Assembly: GCF_017368455.1 (NCBI RefSeq) | Contig: NZ_JAFNJU010000011.1 | Coordinates: forward strand, 62,001-126,000 | Direction of reading: 5' to 3' | Length of the DNA: 64,000 nt | From: Proteiniclasticum aestuarii | GTDB taxonomy: Bacteria > Bacillota > Clostridia > Clostridiales > Clostridiaceae | In this document: piece after piece, positions 53,179 to 61,976 of the stretch | Numbering within the stretch: the stretch's first letter is position 1 | Layout: each line of letters opens with the position of its first letter | Program-made: the position numbers and the translations under genes | Notes under the pieces: generated by a model | What the model was told of the DNA's origin: nothing | The model's database searches: none | Seen by the model: the letters and a program-made list of their open reading frames with translations, nothing else

Positions 53179-53913
53179 TTAAACCATCTCGCTGGCCAGA
53201 TCCCATATGGTGACCATGCCCAGAAGCTTTTCAAAAGGTTTCCCCTTCTCTGTGATGAAGACCACTTCCATCCTTCTCCTCTGGTCTCTGGTCTTTTTCA
53301 GTCTTTCTTCCAGATCCGCCACGGTCTCATGACGGGAGGCAAACTGAAACACTTCGCTGCGATGGGCTTCAAGCTTTGTGTATTCTTCCACATCTTTCAT
53401 GATGAGCCCCTTGGTAAGATCCACGGAGCCATGATCTTTCAGATAATCGAAGATGCTCTCTTCCGAGAAGACCCCCACCAGCTGATCGTTGTAGAGCACC
53501 GGTGCATAGCTGTAGTTTTCCCTGGCCATGATCTTCATGGCTTTCAGCACCTCATACCCAGGCTCCAGTGTATAGATATCCTTTGTTTTCACCGCCAGCT
53601 TATCCAGTGCGTTGGGCGGATTCATCACTTCCATGAGAATTTTCTCATATATTTTCACCTGTTCCAGGTGAGGTTCGGCGATGATCTGCATCCCATTTCT
53701 GCCGAAATCATGGACAATGGCGTTTCTCAGTTCTCCAAAGGAATGGAGCAGTTCCTTGTGTTTCCGGAATGTGGCGCTTCGCTCCGCCATGCCGTGGACA
53801 CGATGATAGTAGGTGGTGTTTCTGCGGTCACTGCCCAGATTCTGTCTCATATACTCGTCCAGCTGATTGTATGCGGAGATGAACCGGTCAGCATTGGATC
53901 GGACTTCACTCAT
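53179..53913 (-). CDS. CBS-pair protein with HEPN-like N-domain
   Basis: 244 residues from the ATG at 53913 (AGAGGTG 7 bases upstream). The first ~95 residues are helical and contain 'ELRNAIVHDF', an R-x4-H arrangement typical of HEPN domains. Two CBS motifs follow: about 113-170 ('YEVLKAMKIMARENYSYAPVLYNDQLVGVFSE') and about 180-244 ('VVFITEKGKPFEKLLGMVTIWDLA'). CBS pairs bind adenine nucleotides and regulate the attached domain. If the HEPN part is an RNase it would be nucleotide-controlled (inference). No toxin-antitoxin partner is adjacent. Single gene. Confidence 0.85.
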   Translation of the reverse strand: MSEVRSNADRFISAYNQLDEYMRQNLGSDRRNTTYYHRVHGMAERSATFRKHKELLHSFGELRNAIVHDFGRNGMQIIAEPHLEQVKIYEKILMEVMNPPNALDKLAVKTKDIYTLEPGYEVLKAMKIMARENYSYAPVLYNDQLVGVFSEESIFDYLKDHGSVDLTKGLIMKDVEEYTKLEAHRSEVFQFASRHETVADLEERLKKTRDQRRRMEVVFITEKGKPFEKLLGMVTIWDLASEMV

Positions 53914-54043
53914 ATTCTGCACCTCTTTCAATTCTACTTTTCTTTTAATCATAACATAGAACTACGCCCTAGGAGCATCAGAGTTCTTCAAGAAAACCAT
54001 AGAATTCTTTCTGGTACAGAGAAAGAGAGGCCTCCTCTATTTC

Positions 54044-54499
54044 TTATGGTGTGCAGCAGTCGGTTCCACAGCCGCATCCCTTACGATCCCCTGGAAGAAC
54101 CATCTCGGCCGCTTCCTGTTCATCAAGACGCAGGACTTTATAGGCTGCCTCTCGGATCGCCTTGGCTGGAATATCTTCATACTCCACGCCTTCATAAAAT
54201 ACACTTCTGCAGTAGGATTCCTGATGCAGCAGGGCACTGCAGGATGCACAGTAATTCTCAGATACTCTGATATCCAGTAGTTCTTCCAGAGGAGTTCCAT
54301 TGAAGAGGATGGTATTGGACTGTGTAAGCGCAATGCCGCCTAGTTTTGTATCCGTCCATGTAACACGCACGCCTTGTGACTCCAGTTTTCTGTTCAGTCG
54401 CTCCACTTCTTCCTGAATCGTTTCTCCCGTATCATCGCATCGGTCACAGGTCTCCCCATTCACATCAAGGTGTCTCCATTCAATAATCAAAATCTTCAT
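54044..54499 (-). CDS. DUF2703 cysteine-rich protein
   Basis: 151 residues with ten or more cysteines in pairs: 'ETCDRCDDTGE' (Cys18, Cys21), 'YCASCSALL', 'QESYCRS' and a terminal 'GCGCGTDCC'. 'EWRHLDVNGETCDRC' is the DUF2703 signature. The spacing suggests metal or thiol chemistry; thiophilic metal (As, Hg, Cu) handling is plausible but not shown. GGAGG ribosome site. It lies 69 bases after a SigZ-like sigma gene and is probably its target or partner. Confidence 0.85.
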   Translation of the reverse strand: MKILIIEWRHLDVNGETCDRCDDTGETIQEEVERLNRKLESQGVRVTWTDTKLGGIALTQSNTILFNGTPLEELLDIRVSENYCASCSALLHQESYCRSVFYEGVEYEDIPAKAIREAAYKVLRLDEQEAAEMVLPGDRKGCGCGTDCCTP

Positions 54500-54568
54500 T
54501 TTAAACCTCCTAAGCCGTCTGTAAAACTTCTATACTTTAAGACGGGGAAGTTCAGAAAAAGACCCGAA

Positions 54569-55141
54569 TCAATCACATTTTCTGCAGATAAATTTTCCAT
54601 TCTGGCTGTCCTTGTTCACAAGCTCTAGGATATTGCCCTGATGATCCAATCGGACATCGCAGCATTCCAGCATGGTTTCCTTGAGCTTTCTTCGCGCACG
54701 CTGGACTCTGTTTTTTGCTCCGGAATAACTCAGACCCCATTTTTCTCCCAGGTCATTCTGGGGAACACCTTTGAAGTCACTTTGGATGAGGGCCTCTTTG
54801 TAGGTATCCGGCAGAAGTTCAGCCATTTCTAGAAGACAGGCTGCTGTCTCACGGTTGTAGTTGGTTTCTTCAGAAACCGGATCCCGTTTGCTTAATGCTG
54901 TTTCTATATCCGCCAGATATGTCACTTTGTCTTTTCTCCGGTAGTAATCATAAATCACGTTGGTCGCAATGCGATAAAGCCAGCTCTCCATATTTTCGAC
55001 TTCTGACATCTTTGCTTCAGATTGAGTGATCCTGACACCCACTTCCTGAAAAAGATCTTCCGCTTCAAATGCGTCGGACACTTTACTTCTGATATATTTT
55101 TTCAATTTTCCATTATATATTTCCCAGACTTCTTCTGACAT
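54569..55141 (-). CDS. ECF sigma factor, SigZ-like
   Basis: 190 residues. Region 2 'AFEAEDLFQEVGVRI' and 'ESWLYRIATNVIYDYYRRK' (about 25-68), region 4 'LPDTYKEALIQSDFKGVPQNDLGEKWGLSYSGAKNRVQRARRKLKE' region (about 110-155). The C-terminal extension 'CCDVRLDHQGNIL...CRKCD' is the cysteine motif found in SigZ-type ECFs and may bind metal. ATG with AAGGAG upstream. No anti-sigma gene is adjacent; the Cys tail may sense instead (inference). First gene of a pair with DUF2703. Confidence 0.87.
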   Translation of the reverse strand: MSEEVWEIYNGKLKKYIRSKVSDAFEAEDLFQEVGVRITQSEAKMSEVENMESWLYRIATNVIYDYYRRKDKVTYLADIETALSKRDPVSEETNYNRETAACLLEMAELLPDTYKEALIQSDFKGVPQNDLGEKWGLSYSGAKNRVQRARRKLKETMLECCDVRLDHQGNILELVNKDSQNGKFICRKCD

Positions 55142-55264
55142 AGGGGCATCTCCTTCCTTCTATGGCCACTGTCTCTGATGAATCTATGTAGAGGTGCTGA
55201 ACTTTTAAAGGATTCTCCCAGTAGGAGGTTCTTCTTCAGGCACTGGCATTCTCTTGTGTGTACA

Positions 55265-55293
55265 ATCTTAATGATTCCTGAGATTTATGTCAA
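55265..55293 (-). promoter_or_regulatory. Promoter of the sigZ-like / DUF2703 pair
   Basis: -35 TTGACA (complement of 55288-55293), 17-base spacer, -10 TAAGAT (complement of 55265-55270). It leaves a leader of about 115 bases. Confidence 0.72.
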
Positions 55294-55335
55294 CAGCTCA
55301 GAAAAAAGAACGGAGTTGCTATCCCAGGAAATGAA

Positions 55336-55397
55336 ATCAGAAAACAGGAACTCCTGAAGCGTATTCTTCTACGCTACGTTCTTCATGGATTCCTGTT
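55336..55397 (-). terminator. Terminator of the radical SAM gene
   Basis: AACAGGAA (55343-55350) pairs with TTCCTGTT (55390-55397), with TGAAG/CTTCA and GCGT/ACGC inside. TTTTCTGATTTC follows on the minus strand. Confidence 0.6.
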
Positions 55398-55454
55398 CTT
55401 ATTGTCTTATGAGATCACCTGTTGTATTCTTTTACGGACCTCCCCTCAGAATGA

Positions 55455-56579
55455 TTAGAAAAACAGCTCCCCTGCCTTATAGCCTGCCGGCAGTTCTTCC
55501 TCACTTAGAAACTGAAAGCTGTCATCTCTGAGGATCGGCAGAAACGCTTCAAAAGGCGTTCTGGCAAATTCGCTGACATAATCACTGGCACCGAACCACT
55601 TGCCTTCCTTGCTGCTGAGATTGAGATTTCTTGCAAACTTCGTATGGTTGGAGCAATCATGTACTGCGATCCCCCATCCTTCTTCATCGGCGATTTTCAT
55701 GAACTTCAGGGTCAGCTCCCTGCTCCAGATGGGAGAAATGTAGCCGTGCCTGGCGATATACATGTTCTCACCCTCGTAGTTTCCGATGTTGTTCTCATTG
55801 AGATGAAGCTCTGCACAGTTGATGAAATCCAGTTTCGTGCCGAGAATCTTGTCCTTCTTCTTCAGAAACGCATCAAAGAACTCCGGTGTCATGGGTGTCT
55901 CAATGCCCACATTCCTTATGTACTTCCTGGCGATGCCGATGTTTTCAATGACCTTGTCGGAGCAGTTTGCTGCACCGAGATTGAATCTGATTTCATCCAG
56001 ACCCGCTTCGCCCAGGGCTTTCAGATTCTCTTCTGTGGCCAGGGTTCCGTTGGTGTAGAGATGCTGATGAATCCCTGCCTCTTTGAACTTTCTGATGACC
56101 GGATAATATTTCTCGATTTCCAGAAAAGGTTCCAGATAGACATAGCAGACTCCCGTGGGCTTTCTGTATGTGGAGAGAAGAAGATCCAGATCTTTCTCGT
56201 AGAACTTGGTTCCTCCGATTTCCCACATGCCTTCTCCCACAGGCGGAATGTTATCCAGGTCTCCATAATTGTAGCAGAATCTGCACTCGATGTTGCACCG
56301 GTTGGTCTTTCGGATGGCGCTGAGACCCGTGCCCAGAAGACAGGATTTACATCCCTTAGGAAACTTCTCATCCTCTCCCACATAGAGGGTTCTTTTCGCA
56401 AGATTCTTCAGACCCGGAATGTCTTCCATGAGTCTGTCGTTTCGATCCTCGATGGCTTCCTCGATCTGAGCGAAGGTGGCATATACGATTTCCTGCTGCC
56501 GGATCATGAGCTCTTCCTCTTCCGGCAGCATGGCGAAGAATTCAAACCACTGCAGGGCATCTTTCTTTGATATTTTCAT
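55455..56579 (-). CDS. Radical SAM protein of unknown function
   Basis: 374 residues. The SAM [4Fe-4S] cluster motif is Cys95-x3-Cys99-x2-Cys102 ('CNIECRFC'). A further pair Cys77/Cys80 ('GCKSC') just before it could hold an extra metal. The barrel continues with 'GVCYVYLEPFLEIEKYY', 'LYTNGTLATEENLKALGEAGLDEIRFNLGA' region and ends near 350. No second ferredoxin-like SPASM tail is seen. ATG with GGAGGAAA upstream. It stands alone between the hyp operon and the sigZ-like pair. Confidence 0.85.
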   Translation of the reverse strand: MKISKKDALQWFEFFAMLPEEEELMIRQQEIVYATFAQIEEAIEDRNDRLMEDIPGLKNLAKRTLYVGEDEKFPKGCKSCLLGTGLSAIRKTNRCNIECRFCYNYGDLDNIPPVGEGMWEIGGTKFYEKDLDLLLSTYRKPTGVCYVYLEPFLEIEKYYPVIRKFKEAGIHQHLYTNGTLATEENLKALGEAGLDEIRFNLGAANCSDKVIENIGIARKYIRNVGIETPMTPEFFDAFLKKKDKILGTKLDFINCAELHLNENNIGNYEGENMYIARHGYISPIWSRELTLKFMKIADEEGWGIAVHDCSNHTKFARNLNLSSKEGKWFGASDYVSEFARTPFEAFLPILRDDSFQFLSEEELPAGYKAGELFF

Positions 56580-56980
56580 CTGGTTTCCTCCAACGACGTA
56601 CTGAAACCCTATCTCAGCTTCAGTCTGTCTCTTCTTATTCTATAGTTTCATTGCAACAGATCTGGCACTGATGTTTCATTTCAGACAACATGCATTTCAT
56701 GCTTTCAGCTGCCCTGATTCTTCGTATCGGATCCATTCATGTCTATACGTATTGTAAAGAGTATCCGGGCATATATCAAACTAATTATTTTTTCCTTGTC
56801 AATTATCGTGAATTTCGTTATTTTTCGCTGAAGAACCTCTCTTCCATTTGATCTTATTGGAGAGGCCTTTTCCGGCTCTCAATGGGCTCCATATGAATCA
56901 TTTAGCCAGGAAATTTCCCCTTTACTGGAATCAAAAAGAAGAGACAGGTCATGCAGCTGCACTTCCTGTCCCTTATGTTC
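56580..56980. other. Intergenic region between the hyp operon and the radical SAM gene
   Basis: About 400 bases. It has the hyp-operon terminator at 56943-56970, a weaker hairpin CCTCTC/GAGAGG (56836-56865) and a low-GC stretch (56760-56825) that may hold the radical SAM promoter. No gene seen. Confidence 0.5.
56930..56970 (-). terminator. Terminator of the hyp operon
   Basis: GACAGG (56943-56948) pairs with CCTGTC (56965-56970), with the inner palindrome TGCAGCTGCA. TCTCTTCTTTTTG follows on the minus strand. Confidence 0.62.
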
Positions 56981-57907
56981 TTATAAGCTGTTGGCCAGAA
57001 CTGTTTTCTGGTAGGAGGCGGTGTGCCCGTAGATCTCCTGGGTGATGGGATTGCTCCTTCTCTTTCTCACTGTGTAGAGCATGTAGGCGAAGACCCCCAG
57101 ATTGAACACGAAGGATGTGATGCTTAAGGCCATAAGCGCTCCTTCCGTGTAGGTAGGCAGAACCTTGAAATAGGATGCCGCCTGGAAATCAACGGACAGA
57201 CTGAACATGGCATAGAGGGAGAGAATCTGGGCTCTATGCTGAAGCCACGCCCCTCTTTTAAATACGTATTCTGCAATGATGGCTGCAATGAGGATTCCAA
57301 ATCCCGCATAGAGAGACCGGGTGGAAATGCAGTTGTACACATAGGCGAAGTTCCAGAGGGTGTAGCCGATGACATACATCCAGGTCATGTCCGGCCAGAT
57401 CATGTCTCTGGTGCGGTCTCTGGACACTCGGATTCCCACAAATCCTGTGAGGGTCACGATGGTGAGGATGCCTGCCAGAGCATTTAATATATTCCAGGTT
57501 CCCCCGAGAACCAGAATGCCGCCTTCATCCACGGTCAGGGTCTTGTAGGTCGCATAGACCTGAAACTCGCGATAGACCGCTTCCGCAATGTTGATGGACA
57601 GGATGGCTGCCGGAAAATAGGCAGCGAACTTCTTTTCACCAAGCTTCGTGAATCGGATCAGAAGAAATCCGTAGACCCCGATGAGCGCAGAGACCACCTT
57701 CACCCAGCCGAACCAGGTGTTTCCTGTAGGCGAGCCCAGGGGACCGTAGAACACCAGCACCGCCAGGACCACCGGTAGTATGCAAAACAGAGCCACCGAC
57801 ATGACCTTCGATCGTCTTGCGATCTCGTTCAGAAAAAGAAACACACCGATGAATGCGACCAGGGCTGAAAAACCATCCAGACCCATTCCTTCATACAAAA
57901 AACCCAT
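56981..57907 (-). CDS. DUF5692-like multi-pass membrane protein
   Basis: 308 residues with about nine membrane helices and short loops. 'FLFLNEIARRSKVMSVALF' near 25-43 and 'GNTWFGWVKVVSALIGVYGFLLIRF' region look like the family I know as DUF5692. 'PDMTWMYVIGYTLWNFAYVYNC' is strongly patterned too. It is 16 bases behind hypA and shares the operon. No ATPase or binding-protein partner is seen. A link to metal supply is only suggested by the neighbours. Confidence 0.72.
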   Translation of the reverse strand: MGFLYEGMGLDGFSALVAFIGVFLFLNEIARRSKVMSVALFCILPVVLAVLVFYGPLGSPTGNTWFGWVKVVSALIGVYGFLLIRFTKLGEKKFAAYFPAAILSINIAEAVYREFQVYATYKTLTVDEGGILVLGGTWNILNALAGILTIVTLTGFVGIRVSRDRTRDMIWPDMTWMYVIGYTLWNFAYVYNCISTRSLYAGFGILIAAIIAEYVFKRGAWLQHRAQILSLYAMFSLSVDFQAASYFKVLPTYTEGALMALSITSFVFNLGVFAYMLYTVRKRRSNPITQEIYGHTASYQKTVLANSL

Positions 57908-57923
57908 TATTATTCCCCCTTTT

Positions 57924-58265
57924 TCAATAAGCGACGATTTCCTTGATGTTGAACTCCTGCCCGGAGATCAGATGAAATCCATCTGATCCGCAGGATGGAC
58001 ATATTCTTCTCTTCTCCACCACATTGTATTCTTCCTGGCAGACGCGGCATTTCCCCATGGCGGGCAAGGTGATGATTTCCAGTTTCGTGTCTTCATAGTC
58101 CGTTTCACTGACTGCCGCAGGATAGCATTCCTCGATGAATCTCGGAATGGCCTGGGACAGCTGACCGATTTCAAGAATGATTTTGTCGACTCTCGTCAGT
58201 CTGTTGTCCACCACAAACCGGTCCACCACTCGGATCACCTCATATACGATTCCTAATTCATGCAT
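57924..58265 (-). CDS. hypA: HypA-type nickel metallochaperone
   Basis: 113 residues, full HypA length. It begins 'MHELGIVYEV' with the nickel-binding His2. The zinc site has two CxxC pairs: Cys73/Cys76 and Cys89/Cys92 ('CPSCGSDGF'). HypA hands Ni to hydrogenase or urease together with HypB. No hydrogenase, urease or hypC-F gene lies in the window. It lies 16 bases behind the flavoprotein gene and 16 before the membrane protein gene. Confidence 0.92.
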   Translation of the reverse strand: MHELGIVYEVIRVVDRFVVDNRLTRVDKIILEIGQLSQAIPRFIEECYPAAVSETDYEDTKLEIITLPAMGKCRVCQEEYNVVEKRRICPSCGSDGFHLISGQEFNIKEIVAY

Positions 58266-58281
58266 AGATCCACCTCATCTC

Positions 58282-61056
58282 CTATCTCGTTTTCACGAAG
58301 GGATTCATTCTGTTCAGCGTGATTTTCGCCTTTCTCTTCACGGCATTCTTCAGCACCGCCTTGGGCAGATCATCGATTTCGAATCCCTTGACGTCGTACA
58401 CCCTTTCCAGACTGATGGCGTCGAATCTGCAGCGCAGGGTACAGGCTCCGCAGCCTACGCAGAGATACGGATCCACCTTGGTGGCGCCGCAGCCCAGGCA
58501 TCTGGCTGTTTCCTTCTGAATCTGCTCTTCCGTGAGGATACCCCTGAGATCCTTGAAGGTGGTTTTCGAGACCTTTCCATCCACATGGAGAGTTCTCTGC
58601 CGCTCTGTGCCGTCATAATCCATGCCCACTTCCAGATTCTTCTTGCTGAGCATGATGTAGGAGTGGTTGTCCCGACCGAAGACCAGGGACTGGCCATGCT
58701 GAACATATCGGTGAATGGATACGGCCGCTTCCTTTCCGGCTGCGATGGCATCAATGGCCAGTCTTGGTCCGCTGGCCACGTCTCCGCCCGCAAAAATGTC
58801 CGGCTTTGTGGACTGCAGCGTCGTGGGGTCCACCATAATGGTGTTTCTTCCCGTGCGCTTCACATCCTCACCTGCCAGCAGGTTCCCATAGGCGAAGGTC
58901 TGTCCCACGGAGAGCAGCACATGGTCGCAGGAGACGTAGAGGGTCTCCTTATCATCAAACTGCGGATTGAACCTTCCTTTGTCATCTATGGTCGATAGGC
59001 AGCGCCTAAACTCCACTCCGGTGACCTTTCCGTTCTCATGGTGAATGCGGGTGGGTCCCCAGGAGTTGTTGACGAGAATCTCTTCGGAAAGGGCCTCTTC
59101 CACTTCCTCAACGTGAGCCGGCATCTCTTTCCTGCTTTCCAGACAGAAGAGTTCCACTTCACGCACATCCTTCAGTCGAACAGAGCTTCTGGCCACATCG
59201 ATGGCCACATTTCCGCCCCCGATGACCACCACTTTGCCCTTGACGCCCGTTTCCTGATTCAGATTGGTTTTTTTCAGGAAGTCCACGCCGCTCATGACTT
59301 CAGGAGTCTCTTCTCCCGGAATGCCCAGTTTTCTCCCCGATGATGCTCCGATGGCCACGTAGAAAGCGTTGAAGCCACTTCGTCTCAGTTCTTCTATGCT
59401 GATGTCTTTGCCCACTTCCACACCGGTCTTGAACTTGACACCCATTTCCCGGATGACGTCGATTTCCGCTTCCAGCACATCCTTTTCCAGTCTGTAGGAT
59501 GGAATCCCCAGGGTCAGCATCCCCCCGAGCCTTTCTTCCTTCTCGAAGACGGTGATGTCGTATCCGTCCAGGGCCAGATCGTAGGCACAGGTGAGTCCGG
59601 AAGGACCCGACCCGATGATGGCGATCTTCTTGTCACTGTAGTCATGCCTCTTCTTTGGAATATATCTCGCATCAGCGTCCATATCCTTCTCCGCGATGAA
59701 TTTCTTGATGTCATCCACTGCCACCGCTTCATCGAAGTCCCCTCTTGTGCAGTCCTCCTCGCAGAGTCTCGGACAGATGCGTCCGCAGACCGCAGGCAGA
59801 GGATTGTGCTTCTTGATGAGCTCCAGTGCTTCGGCGTATTTCCCCTGAGAAGCCAGCTTGATGTATCCCTGTACCGGAATATGGGCCGGACATTTGGTGA
59901 TGCAGGGCGCCGTTCCGGAATCCATGGCATTCTTGCGGTTGAGACGGTAGTCGCTGTTCCATTTGTCTTCCTTCCATTCGGTGTCTCTTGGCGTCACCGT
60001 GGTGATGGTCTCATCGATGGGAGTCTTGGAGCAGAGTTTCTGTCCCAGACGCAGGGCATTGGTGGGACAGACATCGACGCATTCTCCGCAGGCGACGCAT
60101 TTTTCCTCATCCACCACGGACCGGTAGTTGGACCGGACGATGTCATTGTTCAGATATTCATTGGCCAGCCTCATGGCATAGCAGCCGCAGCCGCAGCAGT
60201 TGCAGATGGCATGGGTATGTCCGGGAGAGTCCAGATTCGGCAGGGAATGCATCAGTCCATTGTCTTCCGCTTTACGGATGATGTCATAAGCTTCTTCCCG
60301 CGAGATTTCACGGCCTCTGCCGGTCTTGATGTAGTACTCCGCCGCATGGTCCAGCTGAATGCACATGTCTTCCTTCAGATGGCCGCAGCCTTCATGCATG
60401 GCTTCGCGGGAAGTTCTGCAGGAGCAGTCCGACACGGAAAACACATGGGCTTCCTCCAGATAGTTGGATATCTCCTCATAGGTGGCTCTTTTGGTGTTTC
60501 CGTCTATGGAGCGTTCGATGGGCACCACTCTCATGGGGCCGCCGCCGATGGGCATGATGCCTGCTGCCATGGGTCCCTTTTTGCTGCCGAAATAGTAGAA
60601 GGCTTCCGCCACTTCCGGATATTTTTCCACAATTTCCTTGTTGTTGTTGATCATCTCCAGATGTCCCGGAACGAAAATGTCGTGCCAGTACACATCCACG
60701 CCATCCACCGTATTCCAGAAGGTGACGCCGGTCCAGGCCAGGTGCTTCAGGGCTTCCTTCACCTTCTCCAGGGGCTGCCCGCAGGAAGCGGCAATCTCCT
60801 CTGCACTCTTCTTGTCTCTGAAAGCCACATGCATGGCCACTTCCGCCTGAAAAGGCGTCAGAATCGATGCCAGCGCATAGTATTCCGGACCAAAAGGGAT
60901 GGCCTCGCGGCTGCTGCCCGCCTTGGTTCTCCCGATCTTATTGGCCAGATCCAGTATTTCCTGTCTGTAGGCTCTGCCGTCCACATCCGCCCAGTTCAGG
61001 GCAAAGTTGAACCGCTCCGATTTGTTGAAGTTGGTCTTTTCCATCTTTTTAGCCAT
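58282..61056 (-). CDS. Multidomain Fe-S / FAD oxidoreductase (GltD-like core with extra N-terminal Fe-S module)
   Basis: 924 residues. About 65-125 is a winged-helix-like segment. About 205-295 is a cysteine-rich module ('SDCSCRTSREAM', 'CNCCGCGCY'). About 315-335 is a ferredoxin site ('CVACGECVDVCP'). About 385-460 is the GltD-type N-terminal Fe-S region ('CITKCPAHIPVQGYI', 'CGRICPRLCEEDC'). FAD binding starts at about 480 ('IIGSGPSGL'), NAD(P)H binding near 615 ('VVIGGGNVAIDVARS'), with 'AGGDVASGP' later, and a C-terminal pair of Fe-S sites near 850-875 ('CVGCGACTLRC'). It should pass electrons from NAD(P)H through FAD and several clusters; the partner is unknown. It overlaps hypB by 8 bases. 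Confidence 0.88.
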   Translation of the reverse strand: MAKKMEKTNFNKSERFNFALNWADVDGRAYRQEILDLANKIGRTKAGSSREAIPFGPEYYALASILTPFQAEVAMHVAFRDKKSAEEIAASCGQPLEKVKEALKHLAWTGVTFWNTVDGVDVYWHDIFVPGHLEMINNNKEIVEKYPEVAEAFYYFGSKKGPMAAGIMPIGGGPMRVVPIERSIDGNTKRATYEEISNYLEEAHVFSVSDCSCRTSREAMHEGCGHLKEDMCIQLDHAAEYYIKTGRGREISREEAYDIIRKAEDNGLMHSLPNLDSPGHTHAICNCCGCGCYAMRLANEYLNNDIVRSNYRSVVDEEKCVACGECVDVCPTNALRLGQKLCSKTPIDETITTVTPRDTEWKEDKWNSDYRLNRKNAMDSGTAPCITKCPAHIPVQGYIKLASQGKYAEALELIKKHNPLPAVCGRICPRLCEEDCTRGDFDEAVAVDDIKKFIAEKDMDADARYIPKKRHDYSDKKIAIIGSGPSGLTCAYDLALDGYDITVFEKEERLGGMLTLGIPSYRLEKDVLEAEIDVIREMGVKFKTGVEVGKDISIEELRRSGFNAFYVAIGASSGRKLGIPGEETPEVMSGVDFLKKTNLNQETGVKGKVVVIGGGNVAIDVARSSVRLKDVREVELFCLESRKEMPAHVEEVEEALSEEILVNNSWGPTRIHHENGKVTGVEFRRCLSTIDDKGRFNPQFDDKETLYVSCDHVLLSVGQTFAYGNLLAGEDVKRTGRNTIMVDPTTLQSTKPDIFAGGDVASGPRLAIDAIAAGKEAAVSIHRYVQHGQSLVFGRDNHSYIMLSKKNLEVGMDYDGTERQRTLHVDGKVSKTTFKDLRGILTEEQIQKETARCLGCGATKVDPYLCVGCGACTLRCRFDAISLERVYDVKGFEIDDLPKAVLKNAVKRKAKITLNRMNPFVKTR

Positions 61057-61720
61057 TGATTTCTCCTTCCATCTGCTCTCTGATCCATGTTGTCCATTCC
61101 TCTATGCCTTCACCGGTCTTTGAGGAGATCGGGAAGATCCTGATATCCGGATTCAGTTCCCTGACACGCGTCGTAAGCACCTCCAGATCAAAATCGAAGT
61201 ACGGAAGCGTATCGATCTTGCTGATAAGCAGCGCATCCACTTTCGCGAAAATCATCGGGTACTTCAGCGGCTTGTCGTCCCCTTCAGGTACGCTCAGAAT
61301 TGCGATGTTTTTCATGGCACCTGTGTCATAACCCACCGGGCAGATGAGGTTTCCGATGTTCTCCAGAAACACCAGATCCACATCTTCCACATCCAGTTCG
61401 TCCACCCCTGCTCTGGCCATGGTGGCATCGATGTGGCAGAGGCCTCCCGTGTGCATCTGCACCGCTTTGGCTCCGGCATGCTGGACGGTCCTCGCGTCCA
61501 CATCAGAGTCCACATCCGCTTCAATGACGCCCACCCTCATCTGGTCTTTCAATGCACGGACTGTAGCCACCAGCATGGTGGTCTTTCCGCTGCCAGGTGA
61601 AGACATGACATTGATCATGAATGCCTTCTTCTCCCGAAGGGCTGCTCTTGTTTCATCCGCCACCATCTTGTTGTCTTCATGAATATTCTTCCTTATGGAA
61701 AACACTTTCAGTTCACTCAT
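61049..61720 (-). CDS. hypB: HypB-type nickel-insertion GTPase
   Basis: 223 residues. Walker A 'SSPGSGKT' at about 40-47, 'EADVDSDVDA' (about 69-78), the Ni/Zn-binding 'TGGLCHIDA' loop (about 91-99), 'LENIGNLICP' (about 119-128) and the G4-like 'SKIDTLPYF'. There is no N-terminal His-rich nickel store, as in many Gram-positive HypB. It hydrolyses GTP to drive Ni transfer with HypA. First gene of the operon, with a good promoter and AGGGGTG ribosome site. Confidence 0.93.
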   Translation of the reverse strand: MSELKVFSIRKNIHEDNKMVADETRAALREKKAFMINVMSSPGSGKTTMLVATVRALKDQMRVGVIEADVDSDVDARTVQHAGAKAVQMHTGGLCHIDATMARAGVDELDVEDVDLVFLENIGNLICPVGYDTGAMKNIAILSVPEGDDKPLKYPMIFAKVDALLISKIDTLPYFDFDLEVLTTRVRELNPDIRIFPISSKTGEGIEEWTTWIREQMEGEING

Positions 61721-61749
61721 AAACTCACCCCTATCCTTATTTCAGGTTG

Positions 61750-61778
61750 ATTATATCAACGGCCTTTCGGTGCTACAA
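61750..61778 (-). promoter_or_regulatory. Promoter of the hypB operon
   Basis: -35 TTGTAG (complement of 61773-61778), 17-base spacer, -10 TATAAT (complement of 61750-61755), about 30 bases before the start codon. Confidence 0.75.
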
Positions 61779-61976
61779 TAGCACTCTTTGTCTGAAATTT
61801 AACACAATAATTACTTTAGCAAAGTGTGTACAGCTGACTCCAGATTCTTTCATCAGGCCCTCTCAGCGGAAAATGTTAACACCAGGCCAAAGTAAAATAA
61901 TTTCCATTCATTGTAATAACCAGTCTTGTATGTTAAAATTTTGATTAATACGAATAAAACGAAATGGGGTGGGAAA

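Larger units (their letters stand above)
55142..55454. other. Intergenic region
   Basis: About 313 bases holding the sigZ-like promoter with a long leader on the left and the radical SAM terminator on the right. No gene seen. Confidence 0.5.

Noticed and set aside
59644-61059. 471-codon plus-strand open frame opposite the Fe-S flavoprotein
   Set aside because: An antisense shadow of a GC-rich gene with clear Fe-S, FAD and NAD(P) motifs on the other strand.
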